Origin: a virus
Virus record (IMG/VR): IMGVR_UViG_3300042434_000066
Span: 1-24,374 of that record
Direction: 5' to 3' (one strand)
Length of the DNA: 24,374 nt
Position 1 is the stretch's first letter; each line of letters starts with the position of its first letter. Of the stretch, positions 7,082 to 14,449 are shown piece after piece. Made by a program: the position numbers and the translations under genes. Under the pieces are notes generated by a model. The model made no database searches, was not told the DNA's origin, and saw only the letters and a list, made by a program, of their open reading frames with translations.

Positions 7082-8479
7082 ATGCCCGGCAAGCGGATCA
7101 CAGACCTCACGGCTCTCTCTGGCGCAAACAGCGCCAATAACGACGATCTCGTGATTTTCGACGCAACGGCCAGTGAGACCAAGCGCATCTCGCGCTCACA
7201 GCTGGCTGAGGGGATGCAGGCCGATGTGCAGGTCTTCTCGAATAAGACCATCGCGCTGACGGGCAATACCGTGAACTACAACCAAGGCGGTACCAGTGCT
7301 GTCACACGCACGGTTCAGGCACGCTTGCAGGACTATGTCTCGGTCAAAGACTTCGGCGCTGTCGGGGATGGCGTGACGAACGACACTGCGGCTATTCAGG
7401 CTGCGATTGCCGCCACCGCTGCTTCTAAGTATGGTTTGATCTTTGAGGCGGGTAAAGATTATCTCGTTTCTTCGCCCTTGTCGTTTAGCAACAGCGCCAA
7501 CACTGTCCCCCGCTGGGTTGACTTTAACGGCTGCGCCATCACTGCGTCAGGATCGTTCAGCGGTTCTTCTGTCGTCTATGTGGAAAACCCGCAAGGCAAA
7601 GTAGACACCTTCTGGATGAATAACGCATACATTGACGCAACAGGTGTAAACTACGGCTTCTACCTAAAGGGCGGGCAGGATGGTCGATACTCATCCCTTC
7701 AGGCCGTCAACGCTGTTTCTCACGGGTTCTTGATCCAAGGTGAGACGGGTTTCGGCATTTACTACAACGTATTTGATACCTGCAAAGCGGGTGGCTCGAC
7801 TGTGGGTAACGGAGGGGATGGCTTCCGTATTTCTGGTGTTGTATCGCGATTTGCTAACTCAAACACGTTTGTAAACTGTGTCAGCCAATTCAATGCTGCG
7901 GGCGGTTTTAGAATTGGGATTTCCTCTGGCAACACCTTCATTTGCTGTGCTGCTGAAGAAAACGTCGCAGACGCCGGGTTTGTATTTGGAGACCTTGTAA
8001 CCTCTGTTTCAATCGTTGGCGGGTTTACAGAAAACAATGACTACTCAGGCACGGATACATCGTTCCGTATCTTGAGCGGTGCAGCAGTAGACAATATTCG
8101 CATCTCTGGCGGGCGTCACAATGGCACAACGAATGGTGACTTCACCCAAGACGGCATCATGTACAACACTACTGATGTTGGTGATGTGACGATCTGGAAC
8201 ACTGATCTCAAGATTAGAAACTTGACCCTTGGCGGAAGTGGCGCAAACATTGTCAGTGCAGACGCAACATCAATCCGCTTTGGCGATACGTTGAACCCTG
8301 ATGCAAACCTTACCTACAATCTAGGTTCAAATGCCCTTCGGTGGGACGCTGTATATTGCAACGACATCGATCAAAACTCCACCACTGGAGGGGCTGGTTC
8401 TGCTGGAGCGGGTAACCAATACATCACCCTAAGAATTGATGGGGTAAACTATAAACTTCTCCATGATGGGACCGTGTAA
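7082..8479 (+). CDS. Tailspike with pectate-lyase-like beta-helix
   Basis: Receptor-binding tail protein of 465 residues. Residues 1-60 form a short anchor region (RITDLTALSGANSANNDDLV). Residues 66-101 are a joint ending in VSVKDFGAVGDGVTND, the entry signature of the pectate-lyase-superfamily beta-helix found in many phage spikes. From about 110 to 390 a Gly/Asn/Ser-rich region with regularly spaced short strands fits a right-handed parallel beta-helix, which could cut or bind surface polysaccharide; no catalytic residues can be assigned. The C-terminal YNLGSNALRWDAVY motif is common in phage fibre tips. From about 7400 the DNA becomes AT-richer than the head genes, which suggests an imported distal part. 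The joint is shared with the spike at 12446. Confidence 0.85.
   Translation: MPGKRITDLTALSGANSANNDDLVIFDATASETKRISRSQLAEGMQADVQVFSNKTIALTGNTVNYNQGGTSAVTRTVQARLQDYVSVKDFGAVGDGVTNDTAAIQAAIAATAASKYGLIFEAGKDYLVSSPLSFSNSANTVPRWVDFNGCAITASGSFSGSSVVYVENPQGKVDTFWMNNAYIDATGVNYGFYLKGGQDGRYSSLQAVNAVSHGFLIQGETGFGIYYNVFDTCKAGGSTVGNGGDGFRISGVVSRFANSNTFVNCVSQFNAAGGFRIGISSGNTFICCAAEENVADAGFVFGDLVTSVSIVGGFTENNDYSGTDTSFRILSGAAVDNIRISGGRHNGTTNGDFTQDGIMYNTTDVGDVTIWNTDLKIRNLTLGGSGANIVSADATSIRFGDTLNPDANLTYNLGSNALRWDAVYCNDIDQNSTTGGAGSAGAGNQYITLRIDGVNYKLLHDGTV
7277..7384 (+). repeat. Tailspike joint module, copy 1
   Basis: Encodes residues 66-101 of the 7082 spike. Aligned without gaps to 12881-12988, it matches at 31 of 36 residues and, by my hand count, at 83 of 108 bases. 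Runs such as GTCTCGGTCAAAGACTT are identical. It marks the border between the anchor and the exchangeable beta-helix. Confidence 0.9.
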
Positions 8480-8508
8480 TGGCACTGACTAACGACACTG
8501 CGGCATAA
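8479..8508 (+). pseudogene. Nine-codon ORF remnant between spike and fibre genes
   Basis: ATG 8479 overlaps the spike stop (TAATG) and opens a reading frame for MALTNDTAA that ends at TAA 8506-8508. Its first 11 bases, TAATGGCACTG, equal those at the start of the 14450 gene. AACGACACTGCGGC (8491-8504) repeats 14 bases of the spike joint (7379-7392) in the same frame. It is too short to be functional as a protein and reads as a recombination scar, though chance cannot be ruled out. Confidence 0.4.
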
Positions 8509-8520
8509 GGAACAACCACC

Positions 8521-9627
8521 ATGGCCACCAACCTGACGACGCAAAAGATCAAGGACACGTACAGCCAGCTGCTGCACGTGGACGGCGGTCCTGAGGCTGC
8601 GGAGAAGACGGTCTACAGCGGGACTGGTGTGGCCACGGCGCTCAAGGTCGGGACCGGCTCTGCCTCGGTGGACAACGTCCAGCTCGACGGCAACACCATC
8701 CGCACGCTCGACACGAACGGTAACCTCACGCTGGCCCCCAACGGGACCGGCTCTGTCGCCATCGCTAAGGCAGCCATCACCGGCGGCACCATCGCAGGGA
8801 TCACAGACCTCGCCATCGCCGATGGCGGCACAGGGGCGTCTGACGCCTCGGGTGCACGGACCAACCTCGGACTCGGCACCATTGCCACTCAGAACGCCAA
8901 CGCGGTTGCTATCACGGGCGGCACGGTCTCCGGTGTGGTCTTTTCGGGTAGCTTCTCCGGCATGACGCTGGTCGAATCGACGACGCTGGCCACCGGTGCA
9001 GCCGCGGCCGGGGTTAATCTGAACGGCAACACGTTGGCCGCAGACGGCACCGACACCAACATCGACATCAACATCACGCCCAAGGGCACGGGTGAGGTGA
9101 ACGTCACCAATATCGACGTGCTCAGTGGTAAGGTGCCTTACGCCACGATTACCGGCCGGGCCTTCGCGTCCTTCTCTGACGTCACGGATCAGACGGGCAG
9201 CACGACCGTAGCTACGCCGGTAAAGTTCGGCACGACCGAAGTGGCTGGCGCCGGGATCACCATGGTCACTGACGGGACCAACCTGACGCGCCTGACCTTC
9301 GCTGCGGCGGGGACCTACATGGTCGCCCCGAACTTGCAACTCTCAAACTCTGACAGCAATGACCACGACACCACTGTGTGGCTGGCCCTGAACGGCACCA
9401 ACATAGATCGGTCGGCGACTAAGGTGACGGTGCCCAAGGCTGCCGATGGCGGTAACACTTTCTTCCAGATCATCTTCTACGTCACCGTGACCGCAGGACA
9501 GTACGTACAGGTTCTCTGGCTCCCAGAAAACGTCGCAGTGACCCTCGACCACACTGCTGCTGCCGCGGGCCCGCCCGCCGTACCGGCTATCCCCTCTGCC
9601 ATCGTTGCCGCTGAAAGGATCGCGTAA
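8521..9627 (+). CDS. Tail fibre with jelly-roll-like tip
   Basis: A 368-residue fibre protein. The N-terminal 35 residues (MATNLTTQKIKDTYSQLLHV) probably attach to the virion. The shaft carries phage fibre repeats: NTIRTLDTNGNLTLAPNGTG (59-77) and a related unit ending NITPKGTGEV (170-193), with the familiar ADGGTGASDASGARTNLGLG element (100-119) between them. Residues 213-345 form a compact strand-rich domain (YMVAPNLQLSNSDSN...FFQIIFYVTVTAGQYVQVLW) like the TNF/C1q-type jelly rolls at the tips of other aquatic phage fibres. Codon use is GC-rich throughout, unlike the neighbouring spike. AAGGAA lies 8 nt before ATG 8521. Confidence 0.85.
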   Translation: MATNLTTQKIKDTYSQLLHVDGGPEAAEKTVYSGTGVATALKVGTGSASVDNVQLDGNTIRTLDTNGNLTLAPNGTGSVAIAKAAITGGTIAGITDLAIADGGTGASDASGARTNLGLGTIATQNANAVAITGGTVSGVVFSGSFSGMTLVESTTLATGAAAAGVNLNGNTLAADGTDTNIDINITPKGTGEVNVTNIDVLSGKVPYATITGRAFASFSDVTDQTGSTTVATPVKFGTTEVAGAGITMVTDGTNLTRLTFAAAGTYMVAPNLQLSNSDSNDHDTTVWLALNGTNIDRSATKVTVPKAADGGNTFFQIIFYVTVTAGQYVQVLWLPENVAVTLDHTAAAAGPPAVPAIPSAIVAAERIA

Positions 9628-9908
9628 TGGCCAAGGACCCTCGCCTTGAGCGCGCTGGTGTGAGCGGATTCAATCAGCCGAAACGCACGCCCAGCCATCC
9701 CACCAAGAGCCACGTCGTTGTGGCTAAAAGCGGCGACCAGATCAAGACGATCCGGTTTGGACAGCAAGGCGTCGAAGGTGCCGGTAAGAACCCGACGAGC
9801 GAGAAAGACAAAGCCCGGAAAAAGTCGTACTATGCCCGGCATAACGCGCAGGACTCCAGCCCGGACAAATTGTCTGCCCGGTACTGGTCGCATAAGGTGA
9901 AGTGGTAA
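9627..9908 (+). CDS. Small basic conserved-looking phage protein
   Basis: A 93-residue, strongly basic protein that overlaps the fibre stop by 1 nt (TAATG). Motifs include FNQPKRTPSHPTKSHVVVAK, IKTIRFGQQGVEGAGKNP and a C-terminal SARYWSHKVKW. I recognise this overall pattern from cyanophage and other aquatic phage genomes, where it has no assigned function. There is no cysteine, signal peptide or membrane segment. It begins a run of four coupled small basic genes. Nucleic-acid binding is possible from charge alone but unproven. Confidence 0.8.
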   Translation: MAKDPRLERAGVSGFNQPKRTPSHPTKSHVVVAKSGDQIKTIRFGQQGVEGAGKNPTSEKDKARKKSYYARHNAQDSSPDKLSARYWSHKVKW

Positions 9909-10075
9909 TGGCCAGCCCCAAACCCACCAACCCCGCACTCTGGTCCAAGGTCAAAGCCGCGGCTAAGGCCAAGTTTGACGTGTACCCCTCTGCCTACGCC
10001 AACGCGTGGGCTGCCAAGGAGTACAAGAAGCGCGGCGGTGGGTGGAGCGGCCCGGACAATCGGGTGAAGAAATGA
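9908..10075 (+). CDS. 55-residue basic protein with PSAYANAW motif
   Basis: Reads MASPKPTNPALWSKVKAAAK, then a section with PSAYANAWAAKEYKKRGGGW and a basic tail. ATG 9908 overlaps the previous stop (TAATG) and the TGA overlaps the next ATG (ATGA), which strongly supports translation. The PSAYAN.W..K.YK..GG.W pattern is one I remember from small proteins in many phages and giant viruses, usually near capsid or DNA-associated genes. Function is unknown; a basic helix of this kind could bind DNA. Confidence 0.8.
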   Translation: MASPKPTNPALWSKVKAAAKAKFDVYPSAYANAWAAKEYKKRGGGWSGPDNRVKK

Positions 10076-10302
10076 GCAAGGGTGGGCTCGGCAAATGGTT
10101 TGGTGAGAAGTGGGTTGACGTCAAGACCGGCAAGGAGTGCGGTCGCTCCGGGTCTGAGAAGTCCTCGCGTGCCTATCCGGCTTGTCGTCCCGCCGCCGCT
10201 GCTGCAAAGATGAGCGCGACAGAGAAGCGCACCATGGCGACCAAGAAGACGGGCCCAGCGCGTAAGTCGTGGCCGGTCAAACCATCAGGCAAGAGGACGT
10301 GA
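10072..10302 (+). CDS. Small basic protein, DUF5872-like
   Basis: A 76-residue protein starting at ATG 10072, coupled to the previous stop by ATGA. An in-frame ATG at 10006 would overlap that gene by 70 nt and is not favoured. The order GLGKWFGEKWVDVKTGK, then ECGRSG..K.SRAYPACRP, then a Lys/Arg tail fits my memory of the short DUF5872-type family seen in phages and some bacteria. That family name is tentative. Two Cys (CGR and ACRP) could pair or bind metal. Function is unknown. Confidence 0.75.
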   Translation: MSKGGLGKWFGEKWVDVKTGKECGRSGSEKSSRAYPACRPAAAAAKMSATEKRTMATKKTGPARKSWPVKPSGKRT

Positions 10303-10303
10303 C

Positions 10304-10444
10304 ATGCCACTGAACGCCAAGGGTAAGAAGATCAAGACTGCTATGCAACAGCAGTACGGCAAGAAGAAGGGCACGAGCGTATTCTACGCCGCCGAAAACA
10401 AGGGCACCATCAAAGGTGTGACCAAAACAGGGAGTAAGAAGTAA
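10304..10444 (+). CDS. 46-residue Lys-rich protein
   Basis: Reads MPLNAKGKKIKTAMQQQYGK followed by KKGTSVFYAAENKGTIKGV and a basic tail. It begins 1 nt after the preceding stop and its TAA overlaps the ATG of the next gene (TAATG). The AAGAGGAC stretch 4-11 nt before the start gives a ribosome site. The QQYG.KKG..VFYA..NKGTI pattern is familiar from small uncharacterised phage proteins. About a quarter of its residues are Lys. No function can be assigned. Confidence 0.75.
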   Translation: MPLNAKGKKIKTAMQQQYGKKKGTSVFYAAENKGTIKGVTKTGSKK

Positions 10445-10692
10445 TGCGGTACCTACGGAACAAGGCCGATGGCTTCATCTACGAGTGGAACGAAATCCTA
10501 GCCCGGCACCCCAAGTGCGAAGAAGTGACCGAGGAGGAAGCATACCCGGAGCGTTTTGCGCCGGCCTCGGTGGTTGAGAAGGCCAAGCGCCGCACCAAGC
10601 GAATTGAACTTTCAACTGATGACATCCCCGAGCCACCTGTGTATACTTCGCCCGAGTTGTCGGCGGACGCATCAAGGGGCTTGCCTGAATGA
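10444..10692 (+). CDS. 82-residue protein ahead of neck genes, unknown function
   Basis: It starts with MRYLRNKADGFIYEWNEILA, a possible small beta-hairpin domain, followed by an acidic stretch (EEVTEEEAYPE), a short basic helix (VVEKAKRRTKRIE) and a Pro/Ser-rich tail that is probably disordered. It is coupled on both sides: TAATG with the gene before, ATGA with the adaptor after. The N-terminal RYLRN..DGFIYE.NE pattern resembles short proteins beside the neck genes of related phages. Its role is not known. Confidence 0.7.
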   Translation: MRYLRNKADGFIYEWNEILARHPKCEEVTEEEAYPERFAPASVVEKAKRRTKRIELSTDDIPEPPVYTSPELSADASRGLPE

Positions 10693-11333
10693 CACCAGCG
10701 GAGGTCATAACCGAAGTTCGGCGTATCGTCCAAGATACGCTCGCTCCGTTTCGCTACAGCGATGCGGTCATGCTTGGTTATGTCAACCAAACGCTCAAGC
10801 GCATGGCCATCCTGCGGCCTGACTTGTTCTCCGACATCGTTGACATCCCGACCACCGCGGACTCTGCGGTTCAGTCACTGCCTGTTGATGCCATCCGCCT
10901 CCTCGACATCTTCCAAGTCAAGAACGGCGCGGCGATCAACGAGGTTGACCGGGAGACGATGAACCGGAACTACCCTAATTGGATGACGGAAACCTCCGGC
11001 ACGCCAGTTAATTTCATGCGACACGTCAAGAACCCGGATCGGTACTTCCTCTACCCCCGCCCTGCAGCTGGGGTTGTGCTCGTCGGGGAGTACGCCAAGA
11101 GCCCGGTGGACTACGCGCTTGGTGACACGATCTCGGTGATCTCGGACGTGTACTTTCCTGTCATCGTGGACGGCACCGTGTTCTTGGCCCAGTCGATTGA
11201 CGATGAGCATGTGGACTCCGGCCGGGCCAAGCTGTTCTACGACAGCTTCACCCAGCAGCTCGGCGCAACTCTGCAGGGCCGCAAAGTGACCGACACGAAG
11301 AACGCCGGTATGGATAAGGGTGAGGTGATCTGA
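10689..11333 (+). CDS. Head-tail adaptor (neck) protein, DUF6682-like
   Basis: A 214-residue protein. The N-terminal helices (AEVITEVRRIVQDT...FRYSDAVMLGYVNQTLKRMA) followed by LRPDLF match my recollection of the adaptor proteins that sit under the portal ring in short-tailed phages (DUF6682-type name tentative). A strand-rich middle (IRLLDIFQVKNG, NPDRYFLYPRPAAGVVLVGE) and a C-terminal helical part follow. It is encoded just before a second neck-like protein, which agrees with a two-layer connector. ATGA overlap with the preceding gene and TGATG with the next. Confidence 0.75.
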   Translation: MTPAEVITEVRRIVQDTLAPFRYSDAVMLGYVNQTLKRMAILRPDLFSDIVDIPTTADSAVQSLPVDAIRLLDIFQVKNGAAINEVDRETMNRNYPNWMTETSGTPVNFMRHVKNPDRYFLYPRPAAGVVLVGEYAKSPVDYALGDTISVISDVYFPVIVDGTVFLAQSIDDEHVDSGRAKLFYDSFTQQLGATLQGRKVTDTKNAGMDKGEVI

Positions 11334-12103
11334 TGCCAACTCGCGCGTTCACTGACCTCCTGCCTAAGGTCCTGCCCAACGTGCCCGGGTGCCCTCAACC
11401 CTTGGCGATCCAACACATCCGCGACGCAGCGATCCGGGTCTGCGAGCGCACGCTCGCATGGCGTTACACTCAGCCGCGGTTCAACCTGCTCCCGGGGGTG
11501 CACGAGTACGCTTACGATAAACCCGTGGACACTGAGGTTCATGTCTTGTTCGATGCGCTGGTCAATGACCGCCCAATGCACAAGCTGACGCTGGAGCAGG
11601 CGCTGTATCAATACCCTGAGTGGGCCGACCTCTACAGTGGCGAGAACCCGTCTGTACTCTGGAGCCTGACACCACCCGGCTCATACAACACCTTCGACTA
11701 CAACGAGAACCTGTTCAACGACAACGAGCCGTTTGTGCTGCCCGAGGCGGTGGTTGCTTTGGCATCCGAGCCGCGGGCTGTGACCCAGCTCACGCCGGAC
11801 AAGTACATCCTTCTGCCGCTGCCGGATGACGAGAAGCCATATGCTATGCGTATGTTCTACGCATTGAAGCCGACACGCACTGCAGCTGGCATGGACCTTA
11901 CGATCTTCAACGACCTCGAAGAAGTGATTGTGCACTCGACGTTGCAGCATCTGCTCGTCATGCCGGGTGTAGCTTGGAGCGACAGAGAGCTGGCGTCGTA
12001 CCACGCCAAGCAAGGGCTGTTCACGTTGACTGAGCGTCGGGCCCGTGCCAACCTTGGTAACTATCGGGGGACGATGGTCGCCTCCGCCCCTAAGTTTGCG
12101 TGA
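11333..12103 (+). CDS. Neck or tail-tube adaptor protein (tubular protein A-like)
   Basis: A 256-residue protein beginning MPTRAFTDLLPKVLPNVPGC with an N-terminal helix pair (IQHIRDAAIRVCERTLAWRY), typical of neck proteins that join the connector to the nozzle. The central part has alternating strands and turns (KYILLPLPDDEKPYAMRMFY), and a long helix near the C-terminus contains LEEVIVHSTLQHLLVMPGV. Coupling to the upstream adaptor (TGATG) fits a shared assembly. Assignment to the gp4/gp11-type role rests on gene order and fold impression, not on a diagnostic motif. Confidence 0.65.
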   Translation: MPTRAFTDLLPKVLPNVPGCPQPLAIQHIRDAAIRVCERTLAWRYTQPRFNLLPGVHEYAYDKPVDTEVHVLFDALVNDRPMHKLTLEQALYQYPEWADLYSGENPSVLWSLTPPGSYNTFDYNENLFNDNEPFVLPEAVVALASEPRAVTQLTPDKYILLPLPDDEKPYAMRMFYALKPTRTAAGMDLTIFNDLEEVIVHSTLQHLLVMPGVAWSDRELASYHAKQGLFTLTERRARANLGNYRGTMVASAPKFA

Positions 12104-12111
12104 GGTAGACA

Positions 12112-12438
12112 ATGGTCCTCAAGATCACCAACAACGCTACGACGACAGTGGTTGGGGCGCTTACCAGCGCCGCTACGTCTCTGACTGTGGCCGCGGGTAC
12201 AGGTGCGCTGTTTCCTACGCTTGGCACGGGGGACTATTTTCAAGCCACGCTGCAGGACACCAACAACAACTTTGAACTCGTGAGGGTTACGGCGCGAACC
12301 GACGACACGATGACGATCGTGCGAGCCCAAGCCGGCACGCTGGCAATTCCGTTCCCAGCAAATAGTCGTTTTGAAATCCGCGTTACGGCGGACAACCTGC
12401 AGGACTACATCAATAGTCTTGACTTCCTTTTGCTGTGA
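12112..12438 (+). CDS. Stand-alone tailspike anchor domain (paralogue of 12446 N-terminus)
   Basis: A 108-residue protein that aligns along nearly its whole length with residues 1-100 of the spike encoded next to it. Shared blocks include NNA, FP.LG..DYF.ATL, VTAR...MT.VRAQ.G and a C-terminal E.RV.A. The two genes are 7 nt apart and look like a tandem duplication in which one copy kept only the virion-binding domain. It could be a subunit of a branched spike base, a cap for unused sites, or the remains of an older spike. Codon use matches the neck genes. Confidence 0.8.
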   Translation: MVLKITNNATTTVVGALTSAATSLTVAAGTGALFPTLGTGDYFQATLQDTNNNFELVRVTARTDDTMTIVRAQAGTLAIPFPANSRFEIRVTADNLQDYINSLDFLLL

Positions 12439-12445
12439 GGGCGCC

Positions 12446-14434
12446 ATGCCAATCATCCTAAAGAACAACGCCTCTAGCACGCTCGCCACGGCAATATCTG
12501 CATCTGACACCGGCATCGTGGTGGCTGACGGCAGCAAGTTTCCTTCACTCGGAGCGAGCGATTACTTCTACGCCACGCTGGTATCGTCTGGCGGCACGAC
12601 CGAGGTCGTCAAGGTCACGGCCCGGGCTAGTAACTCCATGACTGTGGTGCGTGCGCAGGACGGCTCGTCGGCTGCCAGCTTTGCATCTGGTGCGCTGCTT
12701 GAGATGCGGGTCAACGCCGCCTCGGTAACAGACCTCGTGGATGAGCACGACCAAGCCGCGGAGATCAGCATTGCTGACGCCGGTAACTACTACACTGGAA
12801 CGGACGTTGAGGCGGCATTGCAGGAAGTGGGGGCTGATTTCGCCGCCATCGCTGCTGCTTCTGGTTCGTCCCTAGTGGGCTACAATCAGGGCGGCACTAG
12901 CGCAGTCAACCGCACGGTCCAATCTCGCCTGCGCGATATCGTCTCGGTCAAAGACTTTGGCGCTGTTGGTGATGGCGTGACGGATGACTACGCCGCGTTT
13001 CTGGCAGCATCCACTTATTGCAATGACAATGATGCCCATTCTTTGTTAATTCCGGCGGCTTCATACCATTTAAGCGAGCCGTGGCTTGTACCGCAAGGTG
13101 GAAACTTTGTGCCATGCCGAATTGTTGCCGACGGCGCTGTTGTTGATAACACAGTCATTGCCACCAACTGCGCTGGGATTGCAGGCTTGACTGTTGACGG
13201 CGCTCCTGATGCTGGCTTTGTTTTTACTCGCGGTCAAGGTGCGTACCATGAGTTCCTCGTTGCTAAAAACTGCGGCTCTTATGGGTTCTACTGCGGCATT
13301 GCATCTCGTCAGCACCTAACAGTCGCAAGTTCTACTGGGTTCCAAGTCGGTGAGACTGTAACAGGTGCCTCATCTGGCAAAACTGGTGTCGTAGAACGTA
13401 TCACTGGAAATGTACTTCGCCTTGTTAAGTGCAATATTGCTGCTACGCAGGGCTTCTTTACGGTTGGGGAAACTGTAGTGGGTGCGGGTTCTGGAGCAAG
13501 CACAACAGTATCTTCCATATCCACTCCATACGGTGTAAACTATCAGGTCACTCGCGCAACCTTCAATCAGCTATCGTCTGTCCTTAATGGTAACAAAGGT
13601 TTTTATTTTGACGGGACTGCGACAACAGACCGCTCATACATGAACGCAACCACTTGGATTTCACCTGCAAGTGTTTCTAACGGCGGCAAGGGTTGGGTTG
13701 TTAGTCCCTTCACTGGCCCCGGCGGTAGTAGTGAGCATAACTACAACACATTTGTTAACATCAATATAGAAGGTAACGCTGACCAATCATTAGTGGACTC
13801 AGCTGGCAGGCAAAACACCTATATTGGTGGGCATTTTGTTGACACTGATGGGTCTGGCCAATCTGTTGCAATCACAGATGCCTTTAACTTTATTTTGGGT
13901 GGAAGGTATATTGGAACTCAAGACCTGTCTGGGGTTCCCTTTTATTACTACAATAGCAATACAGCGTCGATCAAATCAAAGATTACCGATGTTGACTCAT
14001 TTAGCACAGATGCGTTGGACGCAGCAAACGAACCTTTGTTCTACAAGGGCTGGTCAATCCTACCGAGCAGCAAGCTGACGTACACTCCTGCAGGGGATAA
14101 TTTAAACAACCACACGCTTGCAATTGACATGTCTGACTTTACCAATGGTAATTACGTCAATATGCGGGTGTTTATCGGCGGATTTAGGAACCAATCTGGA
14201 GGCTACGACCAGACCGATCACACTCAGTTAACGATGGTTATGTCTAGCCAATCTGGAAGCACCACGGTGAATCACGTCTCATACGCCGTTGCATCAACTG
14301 AAGGTATTTCAATTGACAGTGTTACGATTAGCACAGCAGGCGTAATTACAATTACGTTTGATACAACCAATCAAATATTTACGACAAGAAACCTCGTTGA
14401 ATTTTACAGCGATGATCCTGTTGACCCGCGTTAA
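12446..14434 (+). CDS. Large tailspike with beta-helix (second spike)
   Basis: A 662-residue spike from ATG 12446 (GAGG at 12437-12440 upstream; an in-frame ATG at 12371 would overlap the previous gene). Residues 1-100 are the anchor, about 108-135 a helix with YYTGTDVEAALQEVGADFAA, and 146-181 a joint ending VSVKDFGAVGDGVTDD, which opens a pectate-lyase-like beta-helix. Residues about 299-315 and 337-353 hold a twice-repeated VGETV.GA.SG motif, an apparent insert. The last 150 residues are strand-rich (YVNMRVFIGGFRNQSGGY, TISTAGVITITFDT) and probably form the tip. The distal DNA is strongly AT-rich (19 of 60 G or C in 14341-14400), unlike the anchor, pointing to acquisition of the receptor-binding part. 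Likely binds or degrades host surface glycan. Confidence 0.85.
   Translation: MPIILKNNASSTLATAISASDTGIVVADGSKFPSLGASDYFYATLVSSGGTTEVVKVTARASNSMTVVRAQDGSSAASFASGALLEMRVNAASVTDLVDEHDQAAEISIADAGNYYTGTDVEAALQEVGADFAAIAAASGSSLVGYNQGGTSAVNRTVQSRLRDIVSVKDFGAVGDGVTDDYAAFLAASTYCNDNDAHSLLIPAASYHLSEPWLVPQGGNFVPCRIVADGAVVDNTVIATNCAGIAGLTVDGAPDAGFVFTRGQGAYHEFLVAKNCGSYGFYCGIASRQHLTVASSTGFQVGETVTGASSGKTGVVERITGNVLRLVKCNIAATQGFFTVGETVVGAGSGASTTVSSISTPYGVNYQVTRATFNQLSSVLNGNKGFYFDGTATTDRSYMNATTWISPASVSNGGKGWVVSPFTGPGGSSEHNYNTFVNINIEGNADQSLVDSAGRQNTYIGGHFVDTDGSGQSVAITDAFNFILGGRYIGTQDLSGVPFYYYNSNTASIKSKITDVDSFSTDALDAANEPLFYKGWSILPSSKLTYTPAGDNLNNHTLAIDMSDFTNGNYVNMRVFIGGFRNQSGGYDQTDHTQLTMVMSSQSGSTTVNHVSYAVASTEGISIDSVTISTAGVITITFDTTNQIFTTRNLVEFYSDDPVDPR
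12881..12988 (+). repeat. Tailspike joint module, copy 2
   Basis: Encodes residues 146-181 of the second spike and matches copy 1 (7277-7384) at 31 of 36 residues with no gaps. The five differences are T/N, A/S, Q/R, Y/I and N/D in order. Sequences before and after the module are not alike in the two genes. Confidence 0.9.
13334..13509 (+). repeat. Two VGETV repeats inside the second spike
   Basis: GFQVGETVTGASSGKTGVV and GFFTVGETVVGAGSGASTTV are encoded 113-114 nt apart (first copy from about 13334, second from about 13447). The unit resembles small beta domains inserted in many phage structural proteins. It interrupts the expected beta-helix pattern. Confidence 0.65.
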
Positions 14435-14449
14435 TGCAAGGAGAAAGTA

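Noticed and set aside
8449-9339. Antisense frame of 296 codons opposite the fibre at 8521
   Set aside because: Arises from GC-rich third positions of the fibre gene; Arg/Gly/Asp-rich product without motifs.
9627-10444. Reading the small basic genes as one broken larger gene
   Set aside because: Each has its own start with exact overlap or 1-nt spacing and its own familiar motif, so they are separate genes, not a frameshifted one.
12371-12445. Upstream in-frame ATG for the second spike
   Set aside because: It lies inside the 12112 gene; the anchor homology begins only at 12446 and GAGG stands just before that ATG.
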